DNA of 64,000 nt. It comes from Combretum micranthum (Eukaryota > Streptophyta > Magnoliopsida > Myrtales > Combretaceae). Under the pieces are notes generated by a model. The model did not search any database. It was given only the letters and a program-made list of their open reading frames with translations, and had not been told where the DNA came from. Numbering within the stretch: the stretch's first letter is position 1; the number at the start of each line of letters is the position of its first letter. The stretch covers positions 372,001-436,000 of the forward strand of contig JAMXBD010001032.1 in the NCBI GenBank assembly GCA_024138025.1, given 5' to 3'. Below, piece by piece: positions 1 through 12,840 of the stretch. The position numbers and the translations under genes were made by a program.

Positions 1-489
1 TTTCATTACTTTTATGTTCTTGTTTACTATTTTTGTTGATAATTTATTTTACTTAATGTCCATGACCAACTTAGTATTATAATAGCCATAGTTTTATATT
101 TATGTTCATGTACATAAAAGGCTCATGGTGATATTATTATAATGCCAAAATAATTGTGAACCTAATATGCAATGATGGCTAAAAATCTCTAAGTTTAAAC
201 GTAAGAACAAGATGATAATCTTGAAATTGTCATTACGATTACTTACTAAATTAGAGAGCTTAGCATAATATGAGAGATTCATAAAGTTATGTACTTCTAC
301 ATATTGACAATTATTTGTTATGCAAAATAGTTTCTAAAACTCATTTTTAACACGTTATAAATACCATTTTGAAAGAAAAATTTGAAAACAGAACCATCCC
401 TCCATTTTCTAAAAAAAAAATGTCGTGATTACTTGGTGTAGGTGTGAGCTGCACGTGGTAATAAAAACCCATTTTAAAATAACAACCCG

Positions 490-1400
490 AAGTGGAAGCT
501 TTCGAAATTTATACAGCTAATTGGTCATGTCCAACTTTGGTTAGCAATTACCAACAATTAGGTAAGCGTACCTACCGAAGTAGTATAGAAAGGTCTAAGT
601 CGAATCCCAAGGGAAATCAGTGGCATCTATCATACTCACATTTCATCTATTATCTACCTAAAGAAAAACTTAGCAAATCATAATGAAAATAGAAGTTATG
701 CTAATGTTAATAGTATTCAAAATGTTCTTTGAGCAAAATTAGGGATCGGTTTCCAACAATGTAAGACGACAACTTAGGATTTGCTTCATCAACTCCTTAT
801 CATGTAATTTCTTAAAATGAAACTCAGAGAGAGAGAGTTGTTTGCTGGAGTATTTATACCGCCAATTTCACTGAGGTAAACTAAAACCTCTCTCAAGGTT
901 AGTAGTTCTAGATCTAAACCAGACTACCAGAATCTCTTCTTAAGCTATCATTGACCTTGATCCGCATAAAGGTTAAGAATCCTTTATTTTTAAAACCAAC
1001 TCAATGAATTTCAAAACAAGTGATGAGAACTCTTCACCCGCCCTCTCCTGAGATATTTAGGATTGACTGCATTAGTAGTCATAAATCTATTCAAAAGAAT
1101 GGCCTTTCAGTTTATTTAGTTGAAATCAAACATGGATCTAACTCGTGCACCACGTAATTAAACCTATGAAATTAAAATCAAGCTACCAATTACAAACACC
1201 CAGGCAATGTTGAATTGAAAGCGCATTTGAAATCACATGAATCAGGATTTGGATTCACAAACCCTAAGTTGTAGGAGATTTTTTCTCCATAGATTTAGAA
1301 ATTATGAACATGATCTAAAGAAATAATATGAAATAAATTGAAGAATATTACAATTCAGCACAAAGTCTTGCAGAAATTACAAATAATGGGTTGAAATGAT
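490..1400. repeat. possible LTR-like repeat remnant
   Basis: No gene is seen in the first 2.9 kb. Around 560-625 there is a stretch (AAGCGTACCTACCGAAGTAG, then a GTCGAATCCCAAGGGA motif) of a kind I associate with LTR regions of Athila/Tat-type Ty3/gypsy elements, followed by AT-rich non-coding sequence. The short frames here are not protein-like. Ends, orientation and target duplication cannot be set by eye, so this is only a pointer. From 1400 to 2990 I see AT-rich sequence without a supportable feature. Confidence 0.25.
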
Positions 1401-2989
1401 TTGACCCAGAAAACTTTGATATTTTCTAAAGCAAGAAGAAATAGAATTCTTTCACTCAGAAATTCTCTCACTACATTGTGTTGGTACCACTCTATTGTAT
1501 CATACTGTACATCATGTTTATTATAATGCTGTGCTTGCTTACTCATAGGATGAGGGCATAGAAATCATAAACATTTTATTGCTAATGTGGTAGATTCTTT
1601 ATAATGGAATGTAACTTCTTTATCCATGTGCGTGTCTATATTGCGTACTCGAATAATCGCTCATCAAGGGGTAAGTCGAGTGTTGCATTAAAGATAATAC
1701 TACTTGAGTAGATAAAACGTTTTCATTTTTGTCCATTCTTCCATAGAGAGCTAAATTGAGTGCTTCGAGGGCTTGATTTTGATGATTTGAGGCGCGACAT
1801 AAGTCAGGAAAGGTCTGTACTCCACTTCAGCAATTGTCGTGAGTCAAGTTTAGGGCTCAACATTGAGGCATGATAGAAGCTTTCTTCAAGTTTGGCTTGA
1901 TCTCCTTAGAAAAAGTGTTGAGGGTCACATCGAAGGCTAAATTTAGGTGCACAGACCAATTTTTTTTGTTTTGCCCTATATTTTGGCTTGGATCAGTATT
2001 ACTTAGGGCGCGATAGTTTTGTCCTTCACTTTTACTGTTGTGTTTGCTCCACATCTAATTGAAAACACTTTAATTCTTCTTCTTTTGATTCAAAAAGCTA
2101 AAAAAACAACAATTTAATGATAAAAGCACCAGAATCATAGAATTTCACTTAAAAACTGATCAAAATAAGGCCAGATTCCTATGAAAAGAATAGAGTAAAA
2201 TGAAATTATCAGTGATATGCAAGCATAAAAAGGAGATATAAAACTTTGATTTTTCTCTCTTAAACTAACATGTTTTTAATGCTTATGAATATAAGATTAA
2301 GAAACAAACCTTACACCCAATTTTCTAAAAACATGCCATGGTCATAGGCATAAATTTTAGAAGTTTTTGTAACTTAAAGTTCTTTTCTTGAAAACACATA
2401 GAAATTAAGATTTTGCCAAATCAACTTCTAAACAAAAATCGAAACAAAATTTACAAAGAATAAAATAAAGTATGATACTTTATTTTTAAGATTGAGTTAC
2501 TTATTTAGAAGTACTAAGAAACAAAAATTTCACTTCAAGTTTTCAAGTTTTATTCTCCATGAACTTAAGTATTGTAAAAATTGTTGCAAAGACTATTCAG
2601 TGAAAATTCTATTTTAAACAACATTACTAGGATCATGTATGTAATGTGAACTATTAAGTCTCTAATTGTGTAAATATAGAAATAATAAATATACTTGCCT
2701 TAGCGGGTCTATAAAGGGTGAAACTTATAAAAAGTGTTAAAATGAATTTGAATCTAAATCCGGGCACAATCTCACCCCTTTATTTAGAGACCTAAATGAA
2801 ATTGGATGTTTGAAACAACCTTAAAAATGGATAGAGCATGAAGTAGGTAGAAATTAACTACTCATAAAATGAGAAAGTCAGCTAATTTAAGGTTGGAACT
2901 TAGTAACTGGGAATTCTACCGAGAACTAGTTTACTCAAGTAAAAATTTTGGTGAGACTAGTATGAAATACTAATTTTTGGTATTTATTT

Positions 2990-4155
2990 ATTTAGGTTGC
3001 AAGGATTATGGGACTCCCTCCCTGAAGACTATTTCGACTAGGGACTGCTCTATGGACAAGTGAGTTTTTCCTTATGATTTGTTACCTTACTTGTGCTTGT
3101 AAATAGTTGCACTGGATTTGTAAGTGCAAGATAAAATGAATATGTATGGGGTATGGATATATAAGTATGTGCTTCTATGAATGTGTGACAAGAGATGCTA
3201 AGCATATGAAAACGATGAGTGGTTGTTTAAGTATATTATTAATATTACATGTTGCTTATATGTGTGTGATACCTGTTTGATCGCCTTTAAGCATGCTTTA
3301 ATTACATTTGGCTTTCATATAGATGAAATAGACATGCATTGCATCCATCGAGTCACATGTTAAAGGCTACTACTCCTATGTAAGGAATCGGAAGGGCTAG
3401 GGTGGCCCAAGTCATTCTTAAGTGAATTAAGTCGGATGGGGAATACGACCTAAAGGATGAGCCACGATGGTTGATCGCTATGAGTGAGTGCTTGGGGACG
3501 AGCAGTGAAGATTGCAGAGACCTTCAAATCAAGTTCACTAACCCTTGATAGAGAAGGTGTAAATCCGTTCTATATATGGTTTCTGGATATCCATACATAC
3601 TAGCTTGTATATTGTGCCTGTTGCATATTATGCATAGCATATGCTTGAAATTAATAAACCTATTTGGTTATGGTTATATGATATGAATAAAGGGATTAAC
3701 TCACTAAGTATGTTGTAAGCTTACAATCCCATAGATCTTTATTGAAGTAAGATTACTTGAGGGTTTACTTAGGGGACAAGATGTTAAGGAAATCACTAGT
3801 GGACTTTAGAACTTTACTGAAAGATTTGAGAGCATAGGATAAAGTTTCTTTTGAAAACCTTTTAGGTTGATATGGGATATGTTATTATTTTGGAGACTAC
3901 TATTAATGAATATAATATTTTAATCTATTTGAGGACATTAGCCCCTAAGAAATGTAATATACTTTGTTTAAGTTTAATGTTATATAGTCCTCTTGCATTT
4001 CTATTAAATTGATACCATCATAAATTGTACCACACCAGTAAAGTACGCATTGTGCATAATATAAAAGTCCTTGGGTGTCTAAGGTAGTCATTTTTTAGGC
4101 TTTAATCTCATGTTCGATGGACTGCCACATTTAAGGTACACCTTGAGGCATGGTA
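2990..4155 (+). repeat. 3' part of a decayed Tekay-like LTR
   Basis: This stretch matches in order the end of the better preserved LTR at 37701-41006: the block ending in a TGAGTTT step near 3058, the TCACTAAG...TAAGCTTAC block near 3700-3725, and the closing block TAGTCATT...GACTGCCAC...TTTAAGGTACACCTTGAGGCATGGTA at 4085-4155. The final eight bases correspond to the GCGTGACA end of the other copies with two or more substitutions. A degenerate primer-binding site follows directly. The left end of the LTR was not found; by comparison it should lie well upstream. Confidence 0.5.
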
Positions 4156-4174
4156 GTTTAAGTTCGTATCAGAG
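4156..4174 (+). promoter_or_regulatory. degenerate primer-binding site (tRNA-Met type)
   Basis: GTTTAAGTTCGTATCAGAG follows the LTR end and differs at few positions from GTTTGAGTTGGTATCAGAG at the homologous place of the element at 41 kb. The TATCAGAG core fits the 3' end of initiator tRNA-Met, the usual primer for plant Ty3/gypsy reverse transcription. Confidence 0.5.
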
Positions 4175-4659
4175 TAGCAATATTTCGGAAATAGGTGAGA
4201 ACATATTGGAAGATTAGAAGTAATAGAATTGGACCTTAGAAGTAAGAAGTAGATAGTAGATGGCCCATAAGTGAAATTAAGTGCTAATCTTGGTTCTATG
4301 ACCCATAAGATTTGACTTTTGATGTTTTAAGAATAGACTACTACCTTAGAGGTTTTGGAAAAGGTGAAGAATTTTTACATAAGGATTGGAGAATTCTTAA
4401 GAGACTATAGAAAATGGATAACAATGTTGAGTGGAGAAATTTGTCCTAGTATGTCGACCCTGGACTTGTAAAGAACATGGTATACTACCCTTTTGTGATG
4501 AGACCACTAGGTAGAAGATACCCGTTCATGGGCCTTCACCAACTTTCTGAAAAAAAAATAAAAACAATTAAAAAATGTTTTGCTTCACTTCTTTCCTCAA
4601 CCCTTATGACCTTAAGTAGCATATGTGTATAATATGATTAAGAAAAAAAATGATATCTA

Positions 4660-5330
4660 ATGCGACCAGATCGCTTTGTTTCTAGTAGAGTAATTAAGGA
4701 GAACATGCAACGATCAATCATCCCTCTAGAGGAACAACAAGAACAAGGAACACCCCCACCACAAGATCAATATGAAGAAATTCTAAACACTATAAGACGC
4801 CTAAAAGATATGCTAGAAGCATTCATAAAATAAGCACCTATTATACTTATACCTATCCAAGCCATAAAACCTTAGTTGGAGATAATGCAAAAAGCTCAAA
4901 CCTTCTCTACCATAGCTAGTTTAAATCCCAAAGCTAAGAGGCGTAAGCCACTTATTCCTTCCCTCAAGAAAAAGATATCTAGAGGATGTGATGTTCGATG
5001 TTGGAAATATAAAAAGAACCACTACCCAAAATGATGCCTAAAGCTACAGCATAAATGTTACTTCTATGGAGATAAAAAATATAAGGTTTTCGATTGTTGA
5101 AAGAAGAGAACCAACATCTATTACTTCTACAAGCAACCAAGACACTTTGCTAATAAGTGCAACAAAAAGCTAAACCTATCTATTAAATCGTCAAGCTGAT
5201 CTAGAGGAGACTACCCTTTCAAGGAACGCGATGAGGAGGGAAAAAGATTAGAAGCCCCTACATTAATACCTCACAAATTGGGAAAGAATCATATAGACCT
5301 TGATAATAAAGCTAAGGATCGATAAAATCA
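4660..5330 (+). pseudogene. gag remnant with zinc knuckles, Ty3/gypsy
   Basis: Nucleocapsid part of a gag protein, which packages retrotransposon RNA. Translation from about 4996 reads CWKYKKNHYPK, then CYFYGDKKYKVFDC, then YFYKQPRHFANKC. These are three decayed CCHC-type knuckles in the same order and spacing as in the gag remnants at 14.2-14.6 kb (minus) and 43.2-43.5 kb (plus). Stops (TGA twice, TAA) interrupt it. It lies about 500 bp after the decayed LTR end and PBS in the same orientation, so these are one element. Similarity stops near 5.33-5.4 kb where the opposite-strand Tat/Ogre pol begins. Non-functional. Confidence 0.6.
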
Positions 5331-5399
5331 ACTCGTCGAGGAGATACCCCTCCACCATTAAGAGCCACTTGAAGCAGGAATGGAAGTTGGAGCTCTCGT

Positions 5400-5930
5400 A
5401 GAACATTAGGAAGCGTTGATTTTTGGGGTTGGATTTCTAGCCCATTGGTGATCTTCTTGTACCATGGTTCTCTTTTCACGACTTCTTCTTCAACTCTAAC
5501 TTTTAGAGGTTAGATTTCTACCCCATTGGTGATTTGGATCATTGATGCTAATGTGGCTAATACATCGGCAAATTGGTTATGAGTTCTTAACACATATGTG
5601 AATGAGATGTCCTTGAACCTCAAAGCCAATTCAGTCAAGTGTTGGTTGGTACCAATTTTGCATATTTAGTTTTGTATTCTTTTTATGTATGAAAAATGAT
5701 CAATGAGGAGTCTCCATACACTTCTAGGTCTTCTATCTCCATATAAAGTGCCATCTTGAGGCGTACGATGCAAGCTTCATATTAAGATACATTGTTAGTG
5801 TATGGGAAATCAATCTTGCCGATGCAGGATACTGGCTAACATCAGGGGACACTAACATTGCCCTAATTCCATATCCATACACGTTGGCTGCCCCATCAAA
5901 ATATAGTTTCCATTTAAGGAGAGATGATGA
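5400..5930 (-). pseudogene. second RNase H (archaeal-type) of a Tat/Ogre element
   Basis: On the minus strand, from about 5920 downward, the frame reads KWKLYFDGAANVYGYGIRA, the opening strand of the extra RNase H that follows the normal RT-RNase H in Tat/Ogre Ty3/gypsy elements (W-x-L-x-FDGA-x-N pattern with the first catalytic Asp). It sits downstream of the RNase H at 6.2-6.4 kb in the same orientation, which is the lineage's expected order. The rest decays toward 5.4 kb; no integrase was seen to the left, where the plus-strand gag remnant begins. Stops and shifts make it non-functional. Confidence 0.65.
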
Positions 5931-6179
5931 TTATGACTCTTCATCTGAATCTACCATTAATATATCTTCATCTAAAAATTGGGCTTGCTCATCAATGGTA
6001 CTTTCTCCAATTAGGATTTCTACAATTTGATCTGTAAGTGCTTGCCCCTTCATCGAACTTTAGTTCACATATGTGATGTCAAACTCTGACAGTAACATTT
6101 TCCATTTTGATCCTTCCAATCAAAGCTGGTTAGCTAGATATTTCAATGGATTGTGTTTTGTGAGTAATTTAATGGAGTA

Positions 6180-6480
6180 GTAGAGGGTGCACTGCCTAAG
6201 CCGATGCATGATCTAGATTAATGCACCGCAAGTTCTTTCCACTCTAGTGTATTTGTGCTCACCTTTTGTAAAATTCTTACTTGAGTAGTAAATGGCACTT
6301 TCTCTTCCATATTCATCCTTTTGCCCTAACATACATCCCATTGATTTGGAAAGTATGGTTAAATATAAGAATAGAAGGCGACCAGGAGAGAGAGCCACCA
6401 ATATTATAGGGTTCATAAGATATTGTTTGATCTGATTGAAGGCTTCTTCACACTCTTCATCTTAATGTATAGAGGCATTT
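6180..6480 (-). pseudogene. RNase H of a Tat/Ogre Ty3/gypsy element
   Basis: The open frame at 6213-6416 reads LSPGRLLFLYLTILSKSMGC, then MLGQKDEYGRESAIYYSSKN and a KYTRVERTCGALI tail. This is the RT-linked RNase H start typical of Tat/Ogre elements (P-G-RPL-LYL-x-MG-LGQ, then AIYYLSKKF). It lies directly downstream of the RT at 6.59-7.15 kb on the same strand. RNase H removes genomic RNA during reverse transcription. The domain is split from RT and from its own 3' half by frame breaks. Confidence 0.7.
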
Positions 6481-6559
6481 TTGTTCAGCAACTTGAATAG
6501 GGGACGACATTTGTTGGTTAATTGTGATTTGAATCGAGTAATGTAATTTAAACATCCTA

Positions 6560-7150
6560 GAATGCCTTTAACCTCTTTGAACGTCCTTCAAGAAGGTAAC
6601 TCGAGTATAGCCTTGACTTTGTCTAGATCAAATTCTATACCCCGTTGGTTGACAAAAAATCCTAGTAATTTGCTGGAGGTTACCCTTAATGTACATTTTT
6701 CTGGATCTAACTTCAATTGGAACTTTCGTAGTCTACTGAAAAGTTTCCTTAAGACTACCACATGATCTTCCCTTTCTTTCGATTTGACAATCATATCATC
6801 TATACACTTCAACTTCTTTATACATCATCATTTAGTAGTGCAACCATTGCCCTTTGATATGTGGGCCCAGCATTTTTGAGACCGAAGTTCATGACTTTGT
6901 AGCAAAATGTGCCCTAAGTTGCGATAAAAGTTATATTGTCTTATCTTCCTCTGCAATTTGATTTGATTATATCCTGAAAACCATCCATGAATGAGAAAAG
7001 ATGGTTTCTAGCTGTATTCCACCAAGACATCTATGTGGGGTAAAGGGAAGTTATCTTTATGTATAGCTTGATTCAAGTCACGGAAGTCCACACGTACTTT
7101 GACCTTTCCATTTTTAGGATAGTTGGATACTTTGATGAAATTGACCTCCA
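6560..7150 (-). pseudogene. reverse transcriptase of a Tat/Ogre Ty3/gypsy element
   Basis: The minus strand gives the ordered RT blocks of the Tat/Ogre lineage. NGKVKVRVDFRDLNQAIHKD and FPLPHIDVLV lie near 7050-7110. A GYNQIK block follows, then LRSQKCWAHISKGNG (degraded form of LKNAGATYQRAM) near 6860. Last comes CIDDMIVKSKEREDH at the start of the 6588-6812 frame, the family's YVDDMIVKSK catalytic box with Tyr-Val replaced by Cys-Ile but both Asp kept. The tail LLGFFVNQRGIEFDLDKVKA matches the RT connection. Several stops and at least two shifts show it is dead. It belongs with the gag at 33.6-35.3 kb, from which the 10.675-33.567 insertion separates it. Confidence 0.75.
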
Positions 7151-8119
7151 ATTGCTTTTCTACTTCTTTAATTTTTTTGTAGGATATGTGGTCTGAACCG
7201 TCTCAATTTCTACTTTTTAGGTTTAATATCCTCTTTAGTGGGTAACTTATGGACTGCTATTGAAGTGTCCAATCCGGGCAAGTCTTCATAAGACCATGCT
7301 AATATATCTAAGTGGTCAACAAACAATGATACCAATTCCTTTTTTTGCTTACTAGCTAAAGTAGTCCTTATCTTGAAATTTTTAAGGTTGTCTTCAGTCC
7401 TAAAGTTGATTATTTCTGTTAGTTTCTCAATTTCAATTCTGCCTTGTTCATATTTTTGTTAACTTTCTTGTATCCCCATGTGATCACTAATATTACCTTC
7501 GACAACTGGCCCAGTGGGATCGAAAGTGATATAAGTATTTTTGTTAACTACCAGCACAAGATGTCCCCTGCTTTCATCATTATTATTGGATTTGAATAAA
7601 GGTAAGTAAAGAAAAGAAAGAAGGGAAATGTAAGGAAACAAGATATATAGAGAAAGAAAGTCATTATATTTCATTCATCATATGTATCGTTGAGTACATT
7701 TGATTATTTATTGAGCAAATAATAAAGAAAATAAAACATAAAAAATACTCTATTGGTTCAACCATTACTCAAAAGTAACCCTAAAGTTATTTAAAGGAAT
7801 ATAAAACCAACTGTTCAAGCTTTGGATTGGTCGGGAGCCACAGGATGGTCTTATTGGTTCATCATCTGTAGAGTCGATAATTGTTACTGGATTTAGCTTT
7901 TGGACATAAGCTGGTTATAGGAACGTCATCTTAGGATTTGGTGTTTCAATAGGGGTGTCATACCACTCCTCACCCCTCTTCTTTCTTACCTTCCTCTTCA
8001 TTTCTTGAACCTCTACCATGGTTGGGACATATCCTAGCCCAAATGTCCTAATGTGCCCTTCCTCATGATGATCTTGACTCACTTTACTTTACTATCATTT
8101 AGCATGTTAACCTCTTCAA

Positions 8120-8530
8120 ATATCAATAGGCCAAAATCTTCAGACCCCTCTTCACCTATATAAGGAATGGTTATGTCCTTGTAGATGGCATGATCTTGCT
8201 TACCCAGTATTGTTACAATCCTCCCTTGAGTAATGAACTTAACCATCTAGTGCAAGCTAGATGGTATAGCCCTAGTTGAATGAATCCAAGGTCTCTCAAG
8301 CAGCAAATTGAAGGACCTTCATATGTTTAGGACCTGGAATGGGATAATGAATGTTTGTAGGCCGATGAAAACCTCAAAGTCTATTTTACTAGCTATTTCT
8401 TTCTTTAACCATCAAAGGCCCTCACTATCGTGGAACTTGGCCTTATATTTAATGTGTCTATGCCCAAAAATTTTAATGTTGATAATGGGCCGACATTTAG
8501 GGATGATTTGTTGTTGATGAGAACACGAGC
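8120..8530 (-). pseudogene. aspartic protease region of the Tat/Ogre element
   Basis: Minus-strand translation across 8310-8160 reads FNLLLERPWIHSTRAIPSSL, then an in-frame TAG, then VKFITQGRIVTILGKQDHAI. This is the C-terminal part of the retropepsin region of Tat/Ogre polyproteins (LLGRPWIH...AVPSSLHQ-x-VKF pattern). It lies upstream of the RT in the same orientation. The catalytic D-T/S-G was not located with certainty. Between 7150 and 8120 the protease-RT linker is decayed, and I see no other feature there. 8530-8991 is decayed sequence upstream of the protease. Confidence 0.6.
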
Positions 8531-8991
8531 TACGAGCAAACCACTGCACTTGACTATGATCCATAGGGGCTTTATATGCTGAGTACCTTCTTCCCTTAAA
8601 TATTCAGATGAAAAAGAGATCTAGTCCACAGTGAACACCAAATTGACTACCCTTAGGGACCTTAATCTGTTGAAGAACTTTAAATAATGCCTCCTGATGA
8701 GTTTCAGAAGTTAAAAGGAGACCCATTAGAGAAATTTAGGCCTAAACTTTAATCAAATAGTTAACAACCTTGTACTCACTTACATTCATGATCTTTGCAA
8801 GCGCGGCTTTGTCTTCTGATTCCTCCTCTTTCTTCTTGTCCTTCCTCTGGGGAAAGAATTCCTCAGCTAAAGTCTTTTCTTTTTCTTGGTCTTGCATCTT
8901 AATAAGCCTACCCACAATGGCTTTAGAAGTCTGATTAATGGCTTAGCAATTAAACGGAGTTGCTTTGTAGGTAGATGGTATGATCGGTACA

Positions 8992-10665
8992 TGTTGGTCC
9001 TAAATAATAATCAAGAAGAGGGGTTTGAATTGACTATTACAAATTCTTGCCTTTAAAAATAATACCCTTTTGGTTTTAAAAAATGAGAACAATATACCAA
9101 TGAAAAAAATATAAAAATAAATTGCATAAAAGTTAAAAAAATAGAGAAAAGAAGATCAAGAAGCAATTTATAGTGGTTCCGCCTTGTGCGTCAGTGCACT
9201 CTTCCAGCTCCGAGCAAGGGACCCCGTTATCCTACGGGTTTTGTTCCATTATATCCAATAAGTTTAAATTACAAGCTTGTGCAATCCTCTTTGCTCGATT
9301 CTCACAGCTATCCTCTAGCTATAATCGATCCACATAGTCTAAACTTGTAACTAAACTATCAACTAAGAAAGCAACAACACATTCCTTCTTTACAAAATAA
9401 AATCTTTAAATCTAAGAGTTAAAGAATGAATGCTAAAAGATCAGCTCACTATTGCAAATGTAGAGAAATTATGAAAAATTTCGATGAAGGCAAACTTCTG
9501 TGTTTGTTCTGTATTTGCTTCTATATATCTTTTTGGTAAAGGAGAGAGCTTTTTGTTTGCTGTGTGGAGAAGGTATATTCGATTATTCCTTTTCTTCTGT
9601 CTTCGTCAAATATATTACTCTTCTTCTCACGTTCAGAAATTGTTTTGAAAGTTAGATATCCCATCTTAAATATCTCGGCTTGAATCTGTTATGCCTTATC
9701 CTTATTTTAAAATTTGAAAACCACCCAATTGCTTCCAACAGATAGAAGATATTAATATCAAACTTCTGATTGTTCTCTTGTTGTTTAAATTTGAAAATGT
9801 GTGATTATAACAGATGGATAAACTCAGCTTGATTCATGTGATATAACAAAATCTGGATGTATCCCATTTGAATTCCTTCTATATCGTTGTTCTACTTGGA
9901 GATAGACTTTAGAATTTACCTGTTGCTAATATCTCGGTCTTCATTGTTATCTTCCTCTATTATCTTATTTTGAAGATAACGTTTATCTTCTTTTGATTTC
10001 CTTAGCAAGATCCATGAAATTAGATAAAAGATAATTTTGTTTTTGTCATAAATTAATACCGATAATCCCTTTGTCTTGACCTGAATATGTAAAAATCATA
10101 TTTGATCTTGTCCTTGAAGAATTGTTCCCGATTGTAGAGAAAGAAAGTAAAAATCGTTTAAATCCCCTTTGAATATAATCCGACTTTAATGGAACAAATA
10201 AGTATATTACCCAAATATACTTATTATCTTAGAGCTAGGTCTTCATTATACTCCTATGAACCATTTGAACAGTAGTAAACCTTGTTGAAGAAGAACAGTA
10301 ACACTTGTTGTTAAAAAAAATTCCAGTAAAGGTTTTGGGAAAAGTTCTATTTTTCTAGAAAAATGCTTTATCCTTAAAGTAACATTCTGGAAAACATTCT
10401 ATATATCCTTTATTCCTTTGAGAACATTATAGCTTATCTCAAAACTTATGTATACTTTGTTTATGATAAACAAAGCATGTAACTCATATAAATATAACTC
10501 ATTTAACCATTATCTTGAGCTCATCAAGATTCTTTAAAGTTTTGTAGAAGGTTCTGCCTTAATATATATAACTATATATATCTAGAAAATTTTGCACACT
10601 AAATAAAATTATTAGATTCTTGAGTATTTTGTTATCATTATTGTTCCCTTAAGCTCTTTATAACA
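8992..10665 (+). mobile_element. probable copia-type solo LTR
   Basis: The left end TGTTGGTCCTAAATAATAAT followed by a GAAGAGGGGTTTGAATTG block, and the right end TTTTGTTATCATTATTGTTC...CTTTATAACA, look like the two ends of a Ty1/copia LTR (TG...CA). The internal block at about 9170-9235 (TTTATAGTGGTTCC...CTCCGAGCAAGGGACC) is also usual for such LTRs. There is no gene in it. The flanking pentamers GTACA (8987-8991) and TTGTA (10666-10670) do not match, so either an end is misplaced or the copy is rearranged. It lies between the Tat/Ogre protease and the later Tekay-like insertion. Confidence 0.5.
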
Positions 10666-10669
10666 TTGT

Positions 10670-10674
10670 ATGAT
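10670..10674. repeat. left target-site duplication of the outer element
   Basis: ATGAT; its partner ATGAC is at 33568-33572. Four of five bases agree, as expected for an old insertion with one later substitution. Confidence 0.65.
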
Positions 10675-12840
10675 TGTCATGCCCCAACGGGTACCCTAAA
10701 CGTGACAGTCCGTTGTATACAATATTAAAACTTAAGAATGACTAGCTCAGTCACTCGAAAGCTTCTATATTAGTACAAAGCGTACATTCACATCAAAGGG
10801 AGATCGGTCGAATAATGCATTTTAAGATATTGGCAGTGGAACATGCAAAATAAGTGATATGTTTCATCAAAGGATAAAGTCTTACAACTTCTAAGGGGCA
10901 TTCCTCTGGTAAGTCTCCATAATAATATAATCTTACTAAGATGTATAAGTAAAACTAGAAGATTTTAGAATAAATCTAATATAAGTCTTCAAAATAGAAT
11001 TCCTCCAAATGCTTCCCAAAGCATAAGCTCTACCGGGATAGACAAGGTGGTCTCGGATGCACAATAACGATCTTGCAATATCAAATGTTTATTAGAGAAA
11101 AAGCATAACTAGCTTAGTGAGATATTCTTTATGCAAAAGTACTCATAACAAGCACACAAGTTCATTAATCAAGCATATGAAATGCAAGCAACCATATGAT
11201 CAAATATTACATATGACTATCCGGTTTCCTATGTATGATAGATTTACCCCTCCATCGGTGGTTAGAGAATGATTTGAACTAGACCCCAAACGATCTCCTT
11301 GAAATTTTGCATGCGTCTTGGGGTTCCAACGAACCATACTACTAGTCTCCAGGCTTTCTTTACCCAAAGCGATCAATCCATATTGGCTACAACTTGAGAC
11401 CGTATTCCTCGAACGTCCTAAATCCTCAAGATATTGCTAGGCAGCTTACTTTCCGGTCCCACGCTGAGGAGTAGCAAAATGCGAGATGATATTAAGTGAT
11501 ATGCATGAGCAATTTAGTTTAAGGGAATTTCCAAACAGACATTAATTCATTTAAAGTGATCAATCAATATTTGCACACACAGCAGTATACATAGAGACAA
11601 TTATAACAATCACAGATCGGGTTCCGATATACTTATCGTCCATTGATTACACATAACAATTCGCACACATAATTCCCATGATATACCACATGCATATCAA
11701 TTTTATCTTTTCCTAACATCTAGTGCTCTATTCTATAAGAACATGCGCGAATATAAAAACGTAAGGAAACTCACTCGTCCGTAGCAATCTTCTATCCAAC
11801 GAAGTAATCGTCGGGGAAGAGAAGATCTTAGTCCTTGACACCTAAACAAAAGAAATACCCGAAATATTTCATCCAAGATCTACTCAAATTTTCTAACTCT
11901 ATCTTATTAGGTTCGTCAAAATTCGCATGAATGGAAATTTTAACTTAAAATGGCCATAACTTACTCATTTTAACTCGGAATTTTGCATATTATGTACCGT
12001 TTTCTACCTACTCAAAAAGATATATCCATTTCTAGGGCTACTTTTATCAAAAGAAGCCATTTGGGTCTCAGAACAGTGACGTGCAGATTCATTATGAAAA
12101 TTCCGAATTTCAAAACTCAAGTTTTCAAACTTTTCTCCATCCAAAAATACTTATACCAAAATATAGATATTAATATAGTTGGAAAATCCTTTGAACATGT
12201 ATATATTGAATCATATCATAAGCATGAATTTAGTGAAGTTGTCCCAATAATGATTTTTGTGAAACAAGGTGTTCTAAGAGTTGGAATAGTAATGCTTTGA
12301 AAATTTTATTTTAGCTTTGTTGGAAAAGTCCTTGGATTATTATAAGTGAGTATTTTCCTCTTTTTAATTTTATCTATCCTTTGAAAACAATTCAAAATTT
12401 CCAAAATGATTTTAGTCTTTCCAAAATTCCTACAACTTCATTTTTAGGAGTTGAAAGTGTAGTTTCTAAATGTTTTCTTGATAGTGACAAAAATTCCTTA
12501 GAGTTCACTTGTTCTTAGATTTTCCTAAGTAAGTTTTACTTTAAAAGATTATTCTTTGATGATTTTGTAAAACTTATCTAAACCTTAGTATCTTAGAGTA
12601 TTGATAAAAACTTTACAAATGAGTTTAACAAAACCTTTGCTAAACAAAGAATTAGTAACATTAAGTTTTAAAGAAATTTTCTTATTTCATTAATTTGAAA
12701 AGAGAGTATGTGAAATTTCCACTTCATGTATTCTTTGATGAAATCTTATGTAATATTATTAAAAACTTGTGATGAACTTACCTAAATCATAGAAAAAGAT
12801 TTGTTAAGATGAAACTTAAGTACTTATGGAAAAACATGTC
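10675..12840 (-). repeat. 3' LTR of the outer element, 5'-truncated
   Basis: About 2.17 kb that matches, block by block, the 5' LTR pieces at 21450-22155 and 27026-28500. Examples are the opening TGTCA(T/C)GCCCCAACGGGTAC, the TCACTCGAAAGCTTC block, and the GGCAGCTTAC...CCCACGCTGAGGAG block near 11445-11475. The match ends near 12840, where RT coding sequence abuts. A short shared string, CATGTCCTAGA, lies at the junction, pointing to a deletion between RT and the LTR at microhomology (inference). It holds no gene; the 105-codon frame at 11983 is LTR sequence. Confidence 0.8.

Noticed and set aside
11983..12300. 105-codon plus-strand frame
   Set aside because: It lies in the 3' LTR of the outer element; the homologous stretch at 27650-27960 is interrupted, so it is LTR sequence without a conserved protein.
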